From contig VWYX01000792.1 in the NCBI GenBank assembly GCA_013396525.1, forward strand, positions 132,693 to 196,692: DNA of 64,000 nt. Direction: 5' to 3'. The notes below the pieces were generated by a model, which was not told the origin of the DNA, did no database searches, and worked only from the letters and a program-made list of their open reading frames with translations. Made by a program: the position numbers and the translations under genes. Of this stretch, positions 14,801-26,800 are shown piece after piece. This DNA is from Chaetorhynchus papuensis (Eukaryota > Chordata > Aves > Passeriformes > Rhipiduridae). Each line of letters starts with the position of its first letter. The stretch's first letter is position 1.

Positions 14801-17800
14801 CTGGAAATGACTACACTGTGAAACCACACCGCACTGACTGGAGTAAGAGTTGTAATTGAGGCTGAGGCTTTTCCAGTGTGTTCATAATTTGAGCATCCAA
14901 ACCTAATGTTAATGCAGAATGCACACCATTACAAACAGACAAGCTAAAATCATACATCACTTAAGACATATTGCCTGGAGCCACAAGTACCTGGAGCTTG
15001 TGGCTGGGAGAGGGGTGCATTCTGGCTGGGAGAGGGGTGCATTCTGGCTGGGAGAGGGGTGCATTCAGGCCAGTATCCCCATTACCTCTGATGCTCACAC
15101 AGAAGTGAAGTTGCTTTTACCTCACAGATTGGTAATTTATTGTAATTGTCTTGGTATAAACTGAGAGGGAATAGAATGATCTCTACTCTTGCCTTAATTT
15201 CTGTCTGAAACATTGTTTGTTTGAACACTAGGGGACCAGACAGGTGATGAAAATGTCACACAGATGCTTAAGAGGGCTCATGACTGCAGAAAGACAGCTG
15301 AGAATGCAGCAAAAGCCTTGCTGATGAAACTGGATGGGAGCTGTGGGGGAGCCTATGCAGTCACAGGTTGTAGCGTGCAGCCCTGGGAAAGCCTCTCCTC
15401 CAACAGCCACACCAGGTAACTGCAACTCTTCTGCTCCCCTAATCTCCTAATCTTTGATTTCAGACCAAAAATTATGTTCTATTGTATTCGCTGAGCTACC
15501 TGTCCTCACCTCAGTCCTCTAGCTTCTGTGCTTTGATTTATAAGTCACCATGCCTCAGTGGCCTAATTGTCTTTGGACTTTGAGCAACTCCAGCCAAGAA
15601 GGATTTTGTATAAATTTGTTGCAAATGGGTGACTCAGAACTGTGATCTTCCTCATAAAGGGCAAAACCATTACGTTTGTTTAACTACAGTGACTTTCTTG
15701 CTGTTTTATTGGAACTCATATCATGTACCTGTTACTCGTATCTATTGTATGCAGACAGCACGGACATGCAGAGAACGAGAGATCTGAAACAGGCTTTCAT
15801 TGGCATTTTGGGGTGCTCAGTGATTGTTTTCTAAATGTTGCAAATCCAGCCATTCTGTTTTAAACCATTTTCTCTCCCTTCTCCTTACCCTTTGCCCCCT
15901 CCAAATTCTTCTTCCCATCCTGTTCTTTTCACTCGTGGAGTGGAATAGAGTGGATTTTTCCAGGAAAGACTGGATATTGCAGTTTTTCTGAAGACCTATA
16001 AAATAATGAAACTTAGATGAGCTATTATTGCAAAAGTGTTCCAGCTCAAATATATCTGCCAGCAGCTTCATTTTGAGTTTTTGCCCGCCTGTGGTGTAAT
16101 TGTACTCTGCAGTGAATATGTGTGCTTGTGTATGGATACAAATTTGGCAAGTGTCCTGGATAAATATAGATGAACATTTTTCTCTTTAAAAGTTATTTTC
16201 GTTTCTCAGATTTGCTCTAAAACTTCATTTTAATTCAGTTTTCTAGCCAGTTCTTTATTCAAATGCTGTCATTTTTTTGACACTTCAGAAGTTTATTTTA
16301 GTACTGTATCATTTCCTCTTCTTGCTGATGCCTCCTCCAAAGGATCTTATTTCCTGCCATATGACTGGCATGGAATAGCTAAAAAGTGAGCAAAAAGGTA
16401 ATCTGAGGGAACAGGGTCGTAATGTGAGGTGAATTTTAATGTTCTATTCAAAGAAGTTTTCTGGTGCACTCTCAGTCCAAGAAAGTTGTGTCTTTATATG
16501 GAAATTATTGTGGCAGCACCTGTGCTAGTAGCACACTGATCACACTTTGTACCAAAATCATTTATCAGTCTTGGAAAGAAATAACATAAAGCTGTTACAA
16601 GCACTTGGCTTGCTGTGTCTTAGGTCATATCTACACCTGTATGTGAACGTGTTGTCTGTGTCTACCCGTAGTAACACGTCTCCCTAAGCCAAACTTGTTT
16701 TCCATTCTATTGTTTGAAAGGATCATTTTCAGTTTTTCATAACTGCCCCAGTGTTTTTCTTCCTTGGGAGATATGTGGCATGTAGTCAAGGCATAGTAAT
16801 TTTTTTTTTTTTCTTGAAAACAGTTCAGGTAGTTTCCAGTATTGACAGGGAAGAATTGTTGGGGGAGAGGGGTTGTTCCTGTTTTAGTGTTTGTTTTCCT
16901 AGCCTTTTACTGAAAGTGTTTGGTAGGAATATAGTATCTACAGCCCTTGCTTGCTTTAACAGAATTTTTGGGAAGATAAGAGATGGAGGATAAGAGTCTG
17001 TGTGTGTGTCTATGTTCATTGGTGGTCAGCTGGACCTGTGTATATGTGTCCATGTAAAGTGTTGGCTCAGTGAATAAAGTTTTAGCAGAGCATGTTTAAA
17101 GTGGCATAAGATTTAAAATTTCTTCAGGATGAACTATGGCATGAATGTGAAAATGCATTTATGAATGTTCTTATATGAAAGAGATGTTTTAGCTTGAGCC
17201 ATTATCATTGTAGTATTTTTTCTTCTGGTGTGAAGCAAGATACTGTGCTGAATGAGGTAACTTTTACAATTTTTTTTTTTTTTTTTAATATGTGGAATAT
17301 AGGAGATAAAAGCTTTTGTCACTCACCCAGAGGGCACACACAAGGAATCTGTGACATGGGCACCCTGATCTGATTGTCACTTATACATTGTTGTCCCACT
17401 CCCCTCCCCCCATGCCCAAAATAATTTATCTTTGCCTAAGCATACATATCAATGAAAACATTTTTGAAACTTCAGCTTATCCAGAAAATATAAATCTTCT
17501 TTTCTTTCCTTCTGTTGTGTTCAAGTGACATGTGGTTAGAGGTGTTTCTAGATTTTTTTTCTTCCTATGAACCCTGTCTCAAAAGAGAAGAATTCCCTCT
17601 TCAGCTTACAGACACATAACATTGTGCCAGCCCATTGATGGGAAACCTGTCTTTGTCCAAAAGGCACACACTTTTCTATATTTATATCACAGAACCACAG
17701 AATCATCAAGTTTAGAAGAGACCTTCAAGGTCATCCAGTCCAACCATCACCCCAGCTCCACCATAACCACCCCTGAACCTAATCCCTAAGTGCCACATCC

Positions 17801-20800
17801 AGACACGCCTTGAGCATTTCCAGAGATGATGACTCCACTGACTATCTGGGCAGCTTATTCTAATGCTAATTCTATTTCACCACTCTGTCAGTGAAAATTG
17901 TTTTCCAGTATCTAATCTGAACTTGCCCTGGCACAATTTAAGGTCATTTCCTCTCACCTCCAGTGAGTGCTGTGTGAACCACCCACCACTTGGGGACCAC
18001 TGCAAAAATATTTTTACAGTATTTGATTGAAACATACTTTGAATCTTCAAAACTGATTTTTCTTGCCTTAGATGTTTTAGTGTTGCAGGCTTTTAGTTGC
18101 TTTTAGTATGTATTGCTGCCTTTTCCCTTTGAAACTAAATGAACAAAGCAGTAGTAGGATGATGAAAACTGTCTTTTGCTGAGACTTGTGAAAAATGACT
18201 AATTCTTCTAGTTGTTTGAAATCCTGTAGAATATGGATTTACAGTGGAATTGTTGACCCATCTTGTGCTTTGAAATTTCAAATGAGATTCTGAATGTCAA
18301 ATCACTGAACACATTACTGAGAGTAAATGCTTGGTGAGCCACTAGTGACAAGTGGTTAAAGACTGTAAAAGAGAGCAACTGAAATGAAAATAAATGAAAT
18401 GCAATGAAAGAGCATCTAAATTCATTTGACTGGCAGCAGCACCACAATAATGTTGCCAATTCAGTTTTTAAAAACAGAAATTGGTTTGCAATGTTGTTGG
18501 AAGTCATCATTATTTTAAATGGACAGAAGCTAAGTATAGAACATATGCTGCCAACAAGGTTGACTGATTGCACCTTTGGAAGGAAACAAAAGGGAAGAAG
18601 TCCAGTTATAACACTGACTGAAAATATGGTGTATTTTATTCCCTGCTGTGCTAGTAAGCCCAACCTTACATCTGGGTTCGTGGGGGGACAGGTTTGGTCC
18701 TTTATATGCAAAGGCAATTCTCTTCAGTATTATGCAGTGTCACAAAATATCTGAACTCGGTCAACTGTAGGAATATATCTCTCCTCAGAACCATCTCAGG
18801 TTTCAGATAAGTTGGTGACAGAAAATATTATCGTGGCTGAGGCGTGCAAGTAAGTTATTTAGAAATGTCCAAACAGTTATCTCAATGTTATCTGTGTAAC
18901 ACTTTGTTGCTGGACTGAAGCAGTCTCAAAAGGAAGCAGAGCAGTTTACCAAAGGTTCTGATTTTAGCTGTTGTTTGTCCTTTGCCTGGTTGGGGTATTT
19001 TTCAGTTTCTCAGGAAGTTTCTACCTTCTGGCATTGTGCTGTTTCAGATCTCAAGCTACAGTGTTCAGCTAGAAAGAAGGTGTTTGGGCTGTGTATACTG
19101 TGTGTCAAGGGCGTTCTTTAAAGCATTAGGCCGTGTGCAGGTATTCAAAGAAGTTCATGGATTCACTTGTGACAGTGTTAATATTAGTTCTTACAGGTGT
19201 ATTATTCACACCATTGCTGAATTGCAGATTTATTTATTTATTGACTTAATTTTTAACAGATAAAATGATGCTCAGATAGGGTTTTATGGACAAATTTTTG
19301 TAGTGTACAGAAACTACTCACGGAGAAGCACTGCTGAAAGCATCCTTTATATCCATCCACTCCATTTTATACACACACACTCATGCCAGCAAATAAGACT
19401 GACATTATGCTGTACCAACTCACATATTTTCCACAAATTGTAAATGAAAATTAATTTTACATCACCCAGGCATGACATCATCATAAAAAGATTCGAGGGA
19501 TGAAGCAAGTGTGAAGAACATTGCTCCTTGCTTGTTCTGATACAGCATCAGTGAGAATGGGCAGATTGATGTTGTATTCCCTCCAGCTGTGATGAAACTG
19601 TGATCCTTTTTCTGTCCTCACCTAAACACTTGAGAAATGAGAAACTGCACATCTTTTGCAACAGTTTCCTGTGGGTTTTGGATGGATGCATTGTACTATA
19701 AATGTTTTCCTTTGTCCTGACTGCTGTTCAGAAGGGAGGGAATATCAGAAACTCAAGATGAAGTGCTCACCAGCTGTCATCCCTTAAAGGGAGCAGCAGT
19801 GGACCAGCACTCTGGCAGTGGAGAGCTGTTTGGTGGAGCATTTGGGGGAACACACCCTGGCAGGGTTGCTGGGGAGATCAGAAGCAGTGCAGTGTTGTTT
19901 GTGTCCCTTCCACCTCAGTTGCTTCCAGTCTTCTGGGTGGGGACATGCTGCTAAATGCAGGGGGAGAATGAAGGTTCTTGTCCTCTTGTGTGCTGGCTGA
20001 GACACAAGTTCCTTGCTGAGCTTCCCTCAACTTTTTAAAAAAAAAAAAAAAAGAAAAGAGAGAGAAGAAGAGCAGCTTGCTAGCAATTCACTAGAGGAGC
20101 CAACTCAGCTGCAGACAGGCAGGCAGGCAGCCAGGACTAAAGTAAAAGCAGCCTGAGTATCACTGGCAACAGCCCAAACTGCCTTACTCAGTTTGGACTG
20201 CACTCCCCTAACATATATATGCATAGCTGTGGGTCTTTAAGGGCCAGCGTATGAGGTCCAGCTCCACATAACCAACTTTCAGCATTTTTTTGCTCAGGTT
20301 TCGTTTGCAGCAGGAGGGCTGGGTTTTCTTTCCTTTGCGAGCAAAAACTAAGATGAGGTCTTTGTGCCCCAAGATTTGAAGCCTTTAAAAGTTATCCTTC
20401 CTCCAACAACAGCTGTTTTACATTTAATCCAGAAAAGCTCTGCACTTGCAGTCTTTGGGTCCTGAGGAATAAACTTGCTACGTGACTTCAGTACAGAATT
20501 AAGTATTTTTCACATTGTCTATCCTCATTATTTTTATATAAATATCTACTTCAGCAAGATACTTCCAGGCTCAGTAAAGCAAGATTTCAATATTTTCTAA
20601 TCAAGAAACAGTATGAGCAAAAATTTGTTTCAACTTGAGAGTGTTTCTATGTATATAGGTACTGAGTGCTCTTAAGCTTCACTGCTGAAGGCATGGATGA
20701 AAACAAAAGCAAAGACCAATTTACAGTTGTGTCGACTATGGCAGGCACCTCTTATCCCTCAGAAAAGGAGAGAAAAATGTGAAATTAACATAGAACTGTA

Positions 20801-23800
20801 GTAAAGAGCTGTAATGCGATATTTCATGAGGAGGAAGGATTTTGAGAAATCTTTGTAGACCTGCCAATTCTCTATCTTCTCCAAGGCTGTGCTTGGAATT
20901 TGTGGGTAGATGGGCAATTATTTGAAGCACTTCAAAATCAATGTAGCTTTAGCTGAAGTAGAACCAAAGGAAAGAGAAGATTCGAGCCTGTCTTGATAGG
21001 TTTCCCCTTTGCACATGCGTAATATTTTAGGACATCATCCTGACTCTCAGAGCATCTAGCGGATGGGACTTTTTTCTTAGTACAAAAATGTTGAACAGCA
21101 GTGCAATTTGATACAGAAAGTGATTTATTCCCCTGCTGATAACTGAGATCATCTAGCATTCCAGACAGCCGCAGTTAATGGATGACTTATCACTCACCCG
21201 GCAGCTGATTACAGGACCTCAGGAGACAGCAGGCAGCTTTGAGTGAGGCTGTAGAAACAACATAGCATTTTATTCTCCTTTTAGTGTTATTGCAACTACA
21301 TTCAGCTCTGGAATGCTACAGCTGTGTCGGTCTGGGCCCCCTGCAGCACTGGCATGCAAGGAGGTGGGTAGGCAGCACTCAGCCACCATTGCTGTAAAGA
21401 CATTATTACCCCTTTCTGCAATCTCTGTGTAAACACTTGTAGGGCAGAGTAATGGTCCCTCATTTATTCAGAAGATTCACCAAGTCTTTCATGATGACTT
21501 TTTATTAGAATTCCTGCTACTCCAAGGGTTTGGTTTAAATCACTCTAGCCCTGAGGGAATGTCAGTATGCTGAGGAGTACACCTTCACCTGAGCTGCATG
21601 ATGCTATCTCCTGGCATCTGCCAGTGGAATTTTGCTCAGGTTGATTCCTAAAAGTATCCATTAAAATATCTGAGGTGATAGCTGGTATGGTCATCAGCAG
21701 AGATAAATCAGGTCTGGCTTGATTCTTTTTTCTTAGCAGATGCTTCTTCTCAAAGAAGATGAAGACTCAGTGTCTGAGCAGCTTGCTGTGTTAGGTTATT
21801 ACTAAGAAGTCTTAAGTAGCTTTTTATTTCCTTTTTAATTAAACAATTTTTTTTTTTCAGAAGACACCATTTCAGAAAAAGTAATTCAGTTACACATCAC
21901 TAAATGTCTGATTTGCAGAGAAGTTGTCACACAATTCAATTTTCTCATGCAGCTTAGAGAACTTCTTTTCTGAATTTGTCACACCTCACATTGCAATGTC
22001 CGGTCCATGCTACGTCTGTGTCCTTTCTATCAACTTTTAAGTAAGACTCAGATTCATTGATGAAGTATTGGGAGGGTGTTTGATGTAAAAATTAAGATTT
22101 TGTTCCAAATGTATATTTTTTAATACCATTTTTTATCTTTCCAGTACTACGAGCTCAACTGCAAGCAGTTGTGACACAGAATTTACAAAGGAGGATGAGC
22201 AGCGGCTGAAGGATTACATCCAGCAGCTGAAAAATGACAGGGCAGCTGTGAAACTGACAATGCTGGAGCTGGAAAGCATCCACATTGATCCCCTTAGTTA
22301 TGACGTTAAGCCACGTGGAGACAGCCAGAGGCTGGACCTGGAAAATGCAGTCTTGATGCAGGAACTCATGGCAATGAAGGTATTTTATTCATAACCAAGA
22401 GGGGAGCTGCTCTGCTGGCAATGCCCCTGTGCCACAAAACATGCTCAGTCACGCATGTGGGAGGCTTTGGTCGTGGTGACTGGGTAATAAAGGGTAACTT
22501 TGTTGAAACACATAATCTGGACTGAAAATCCAGTAGTCAGAAAGTGACAGAAGGCAGTGCTTTAACAGTGATGAGCTACGTGTGTTTTGAATTAGGCAAG
22601 GACTTCATCTGTGTCTCTAAACTTGGAATGCTCTTCTTGACAAACCAGATGCTCTCTCTCTAAGAGGTATGGCAGCTGAATTGCTCAAGGATGACCAAAA
22701 ACCATGATTCAGCACTTCCCAAGAGACAGTTCATTTGCTTACAAGCTTGCAAATGTGTGTATCATGAATATTTGTGAACTGAAGCAGAACAAATTCATCT
22801 CCTTTTAATATTGCTGTGGGAGGAGGAATGGTCAGATGTCCTCCCTAATGCTCTCTGGCAGTTGGTCACAAGTTCTGAGCTGTTTTAGGCACTGTGTTGC
22901 AATCTGTAGCTCAGTCCAGAATCTGAGCAAAGAGTAGGGTGTGTAGTGAGTTGCATTAACAGAGGGTTTTGGACAAAACCCTGGTTATATGTCCAGTTCT
23001 AAAGATGTGATCTAGAAAAGCTGTTCTTTACTGACCAGGTGTAGAGCTTACTTCATTTTAAGTCTGTCTTCTGTATTGATTTTGAGAGGTGAACTAAAGC
23101 ATAGGAACATATCAAAGGCAATACAAGTGTATGTCTGCATTCAGAATTTCTCTGGTTTTGGTTTAGTCTAAGTAAGTTTAATTTCTGCGTTTTAGCAAGT
23201 GCTAATTTAGCCAACTAATTGCAGACATGTCAGGTGATGGTATTGAGTGGGACAGCAAATCCTAATAGTTTCATAAGCTTCTGAAGTTACAGATTTTTGT
23301 TCAGACGTGCTGCTTCTGGCTCAGTGGTAGCCTGGTGATGATAATTATGTTCTTAGTGGTGCTGCTTTTCCATGACGACAGATACAGTTTTGCAATAATT
23401 CATTAATTATTTGCAGTTAGGAAAAGATTGCTTGCTAGCTAGATTTAAAATTAATTCGTTGTTTGAATACATTGTGGCCAACATCAATGTATTCCCCACG
23501 ACTAAAGCGTGCAAGATGCGCTGGAAGATGTTGGTAGATAATTAGATGTGTGTTTCAGATATCACACTTCCTTCTCCTTTTTTTTGCATCCAGATCGTCC
23601 CTGAAATCTCTTGTACACCATTCTTAACCTCTGTTTTAAAATTTTAACTTACTTTAAGTTATTTTCATAATTTTATTTTAATTTAAAGGTAAGGGCAAAC
23701 TGCAGAGCTGTATCCCTTGCCTTTCCTGACTGGCAGAAACATCAGCAGTTGCATATCATAATTTCTGGTACACTTTTGAGTGCTGGTACTCCTTTTGTCC

Positions 23801-26800
23801 ACACAACAGTCATTTAACTTGTTCTTGACACACGGCAACCATTTGTCTGTACCTGGCACATTGGGTTTTCACTGCAGTAATTGCCTCTAGAAGAGGAACA
23901 TTTTCTTCTTGACTGGGTTGTGTGTAGTGGATACAGAATAGACACACATTTTGTATAGGTGTCTGAAGTGACCTTCAGCCCTTTGCAGTACAGAGAAACT
24001 GACAGTACTGGTATTCATTGTAATTTCTTGTACTTAGCTGGAATTCGCAACTGCAGGAAAACCTTATGTTTCTGAAAGAGACATTGTGAAAACTCAGATT
24101 TGTCAAATGTGTTACCTATCAGCTTCCATGGTTGTTGCTTAGGTCTGCATTACACCTCCTTATCTGTTTGTCAAGCTAGAACAGAGTTGAACCTAAGGTC
24201 AGGACTCATTTTGGCTTTCTGAGTATATTTTTTGTATCAATTATTTGAAACATGTACCTTATGCAGAATAGCATATGCGTCTGTCTCCTTCTGAGACAAG
24301 TGGAGAATTTAAGTTTCTTTATGGTATTTTATTTAACTTGAAGCAGATGGACTGCAGAAGACTTCACTGCTTAGCATTTTTAATTTGTTCCCTCCCTTCC
24401 ACATTCTTAGCAAGGATGATACAGCCGGACCAAGCTACACAACGATTTCCTGCACTGCTGGGTCTTAAAATCTCCTACTGTCTCCCAAAACTTGGTTCTG
24501 TGTTGGAATCTCTTCCATTTCTGATTCCCAGTAAAAAGTGATCACCTCATCAGTTTGAAAATATCTTTACAACACTAGTTCTTCATTATTAATTAGAAAA
24601 ATGATTTGAGGGTGGTTTCTCTGCTGCCCGGTTTATTATTATTTTTTTACTGATCCAGGGTGTAAGACATAGTTGTCTGCCAGTACTCGTGTAAAATTCA
24701 ATTCTTTGCTTCAAGCAGTAATTAACCATGTTTCCAAATACATTCTCGTCAGTGGTTTGTCATCATTCAGTGGTCTTGCTTTGAGGTCAGTTGTTGTCAT
24801 GCCCCAGTTAGCAAGGAGATTACTTCTGATGGGTGTAAATAATTCTTGGTTTACAGCCTTTCTGCATTTCAAAGGACTTAGTCTAGATAAGAAGTCTCGG
24901 CTTTCTACACCGATAATTTTTCCTCTTTTGTGTACAGGTGTTGATAATGTTGCTCATTATGTGCTTTGAGACTACAGTCTCAAAATGTTAGGAATTCCAT
25001 TGTCCACCTTTGTTACAGCACTTCATGCTCTTACAGATTCATGTAGTGAAATACAGTCAACTAGAGCATGACGTTTGTCTGCTCTGATGTTTGTTTTAAT
25101 TCTGAAGACTGGTATGTCCCACCTTGGTTACCCGTGCTCCTGGAGTTGTGACTTTTAGAACTTTCTGCCACATTAGAGTCCTTCATGACCAAATCCAATA
25201 CAAGTTTTGATTTTGAGAATTCCCTGGTGTTTCTGGTCATTTTGAATCAGGAGTTTTTAATTTTCGTTCAAGTTTTTGCCCCAATTCAGAATTACAATAT
25301 GACTGCAAGTACAAAATATCCCTCAATATTCAATTAATTAGTCCCAAAATAACTGCTGGATTTGATACTTAAAGCTTGTGAATTTGCATGGATTGTCTAA
25401 GTCTTCTGCAATCCCCTAGAAGAGGGACGACTTGCTACCTCCTCCTTCAGGGTATCTCTTAGTAAATGCCACTCATGCTTACACTCTGAAGATTGAGGTG
25501 TGTTAAACTGCAAAATGCTTCACAGCAACCTGTAGCTGGAAGAGAAGGGAAATAGTAAATATACAAAGGTGGCACTGTCATTTCAATTAAATTTAGATGC
25601 AGTTTTTAGAAAACATATTTTCATGGAAAAAATTGCTGCCTATGTAAAGACTCTTTAAGTAAACCTGAACTACTTGAATTTTCCCACATAAGACGTGGCT
25701 GCTGCTGCTCTGCCTCACACATTGTGTGGATCCTTACCACAATCCTCAACTGCAATTTTATTTTTTAACTATCTTCAGCCTTTCCATTCCCTCCTGCTCC
25801 TTCCCTGGGAGCCTCTGTAAGACACTGGCTGACAGCTTTTTAACTTTTCCCCTGCTTTGTTTTTGCTTCTTTGCTTCCAAGTCACACTGTTTTGACTTGA
25901 GAAAACTAACATATGGGAGGTGCATGATATGTCTTGTGGGACAGGATACAAACTGCTGAACTCATATATATGGTGACCTAGGCTTACTGTCTTCAAAGGA
26001 GTTAAACATTGATCCTCAAATTTATTTTGAGCTTGTATATGTTAAAATAAGTTAAAATTATGAAAATAAAATAAGTTAAAATCTTTGCATGATGAGAAAA
26101 AACAGTTCCACAGGTTCATTGTTGTAGTGGATAAATTCACCTTTTTATTTTGGGAAAAAAATGTCCCTTATTTCTTGGCTGAATTTAGCTAGCTTCAGCT
26201 TCCAGCCAGGGAAGATCTTGTCATGACCATCCCACACAGACAGCCAAAAGTATCTTTTATTCATAAAAGTGCCAAAATACTCTGTTCAAATTACTTCTCA
26301 GCCTTCACTAAGAAGGCTAAATAGATTAATGGCTTTAGAAGTAGAGGCTTAAGAAGTTAAATGCATACACTTGAGTATATCAGACCATCCAATTCAACTC
26401 CTATAACAAAATTTGCCCATCATTATTTGTCAGTATTATTTACATTTTTTGTTGACAAAGGCAATTAATGGTAGGTTTGCATAACAGCTAAATTTGTGTA
26501 AACCACATTAAATGAAACTGGTTGTGCTTCTAACCTTCAGTTCACAAACAAGCAGATGAATAAATCGATGACTTAAAAGCTCATACAAGCCTTTCCAAGC
26601 CCCTCAGGGTTTTAAGATACAGATTTTATTCTTTCATGGCTGGTGATTCTGAATAAGCCATTGATTACCTGTGATGGTTGTAACTGTGATACACCTGTGT
26701 GCACTGCTTACACTTAATCCAGACAGCAGATTTTTTGGTAGCAACATAGATTCCCTTCTACATAAAAAGTTAGTCTAAGTATGTGTCGAGATTTGGTTTT

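Larger units (their letters stand above)
12944..15231 (+). other. MCC: MCC intron E-F (2.3 kb)
   Basis: GT-AG intron. It holds a possible 71-nt cassette exon (14533-14603), an inverted repeat (14979-15005) and a three-copy minisatellite (15001-15066), each listed separately. No other gene was recognised. Confidence 0.9.
15416..22144 (+). other. MCC: MCC intron F-G (6.7 kb)
   Basis: GT-AG intron with an antisense CR1 fragment at about 17693-17998, poly(T) runs at 16800-16812 and 17270-17286, and a poly(A)/purine tract at 20037-20071. Overlapping open frames occur on both strands at 18208-18754, but they have no recognisable homology. No gene was identified. Confidence 0.9.

Noticed and set aside
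18208..18754. Overlapping open frames of 169 codons (- strand) and 116 codons (+ strand)
   Set aside because: Neither has recognisable domains or splice or start context; they lie inside MCC intron F-G and look like chance frames.
20037..20071. Poly(A) tract as a possible retrocopy tail
   Set aside because: No upstream gene-like sequence or flanking duplication was found.
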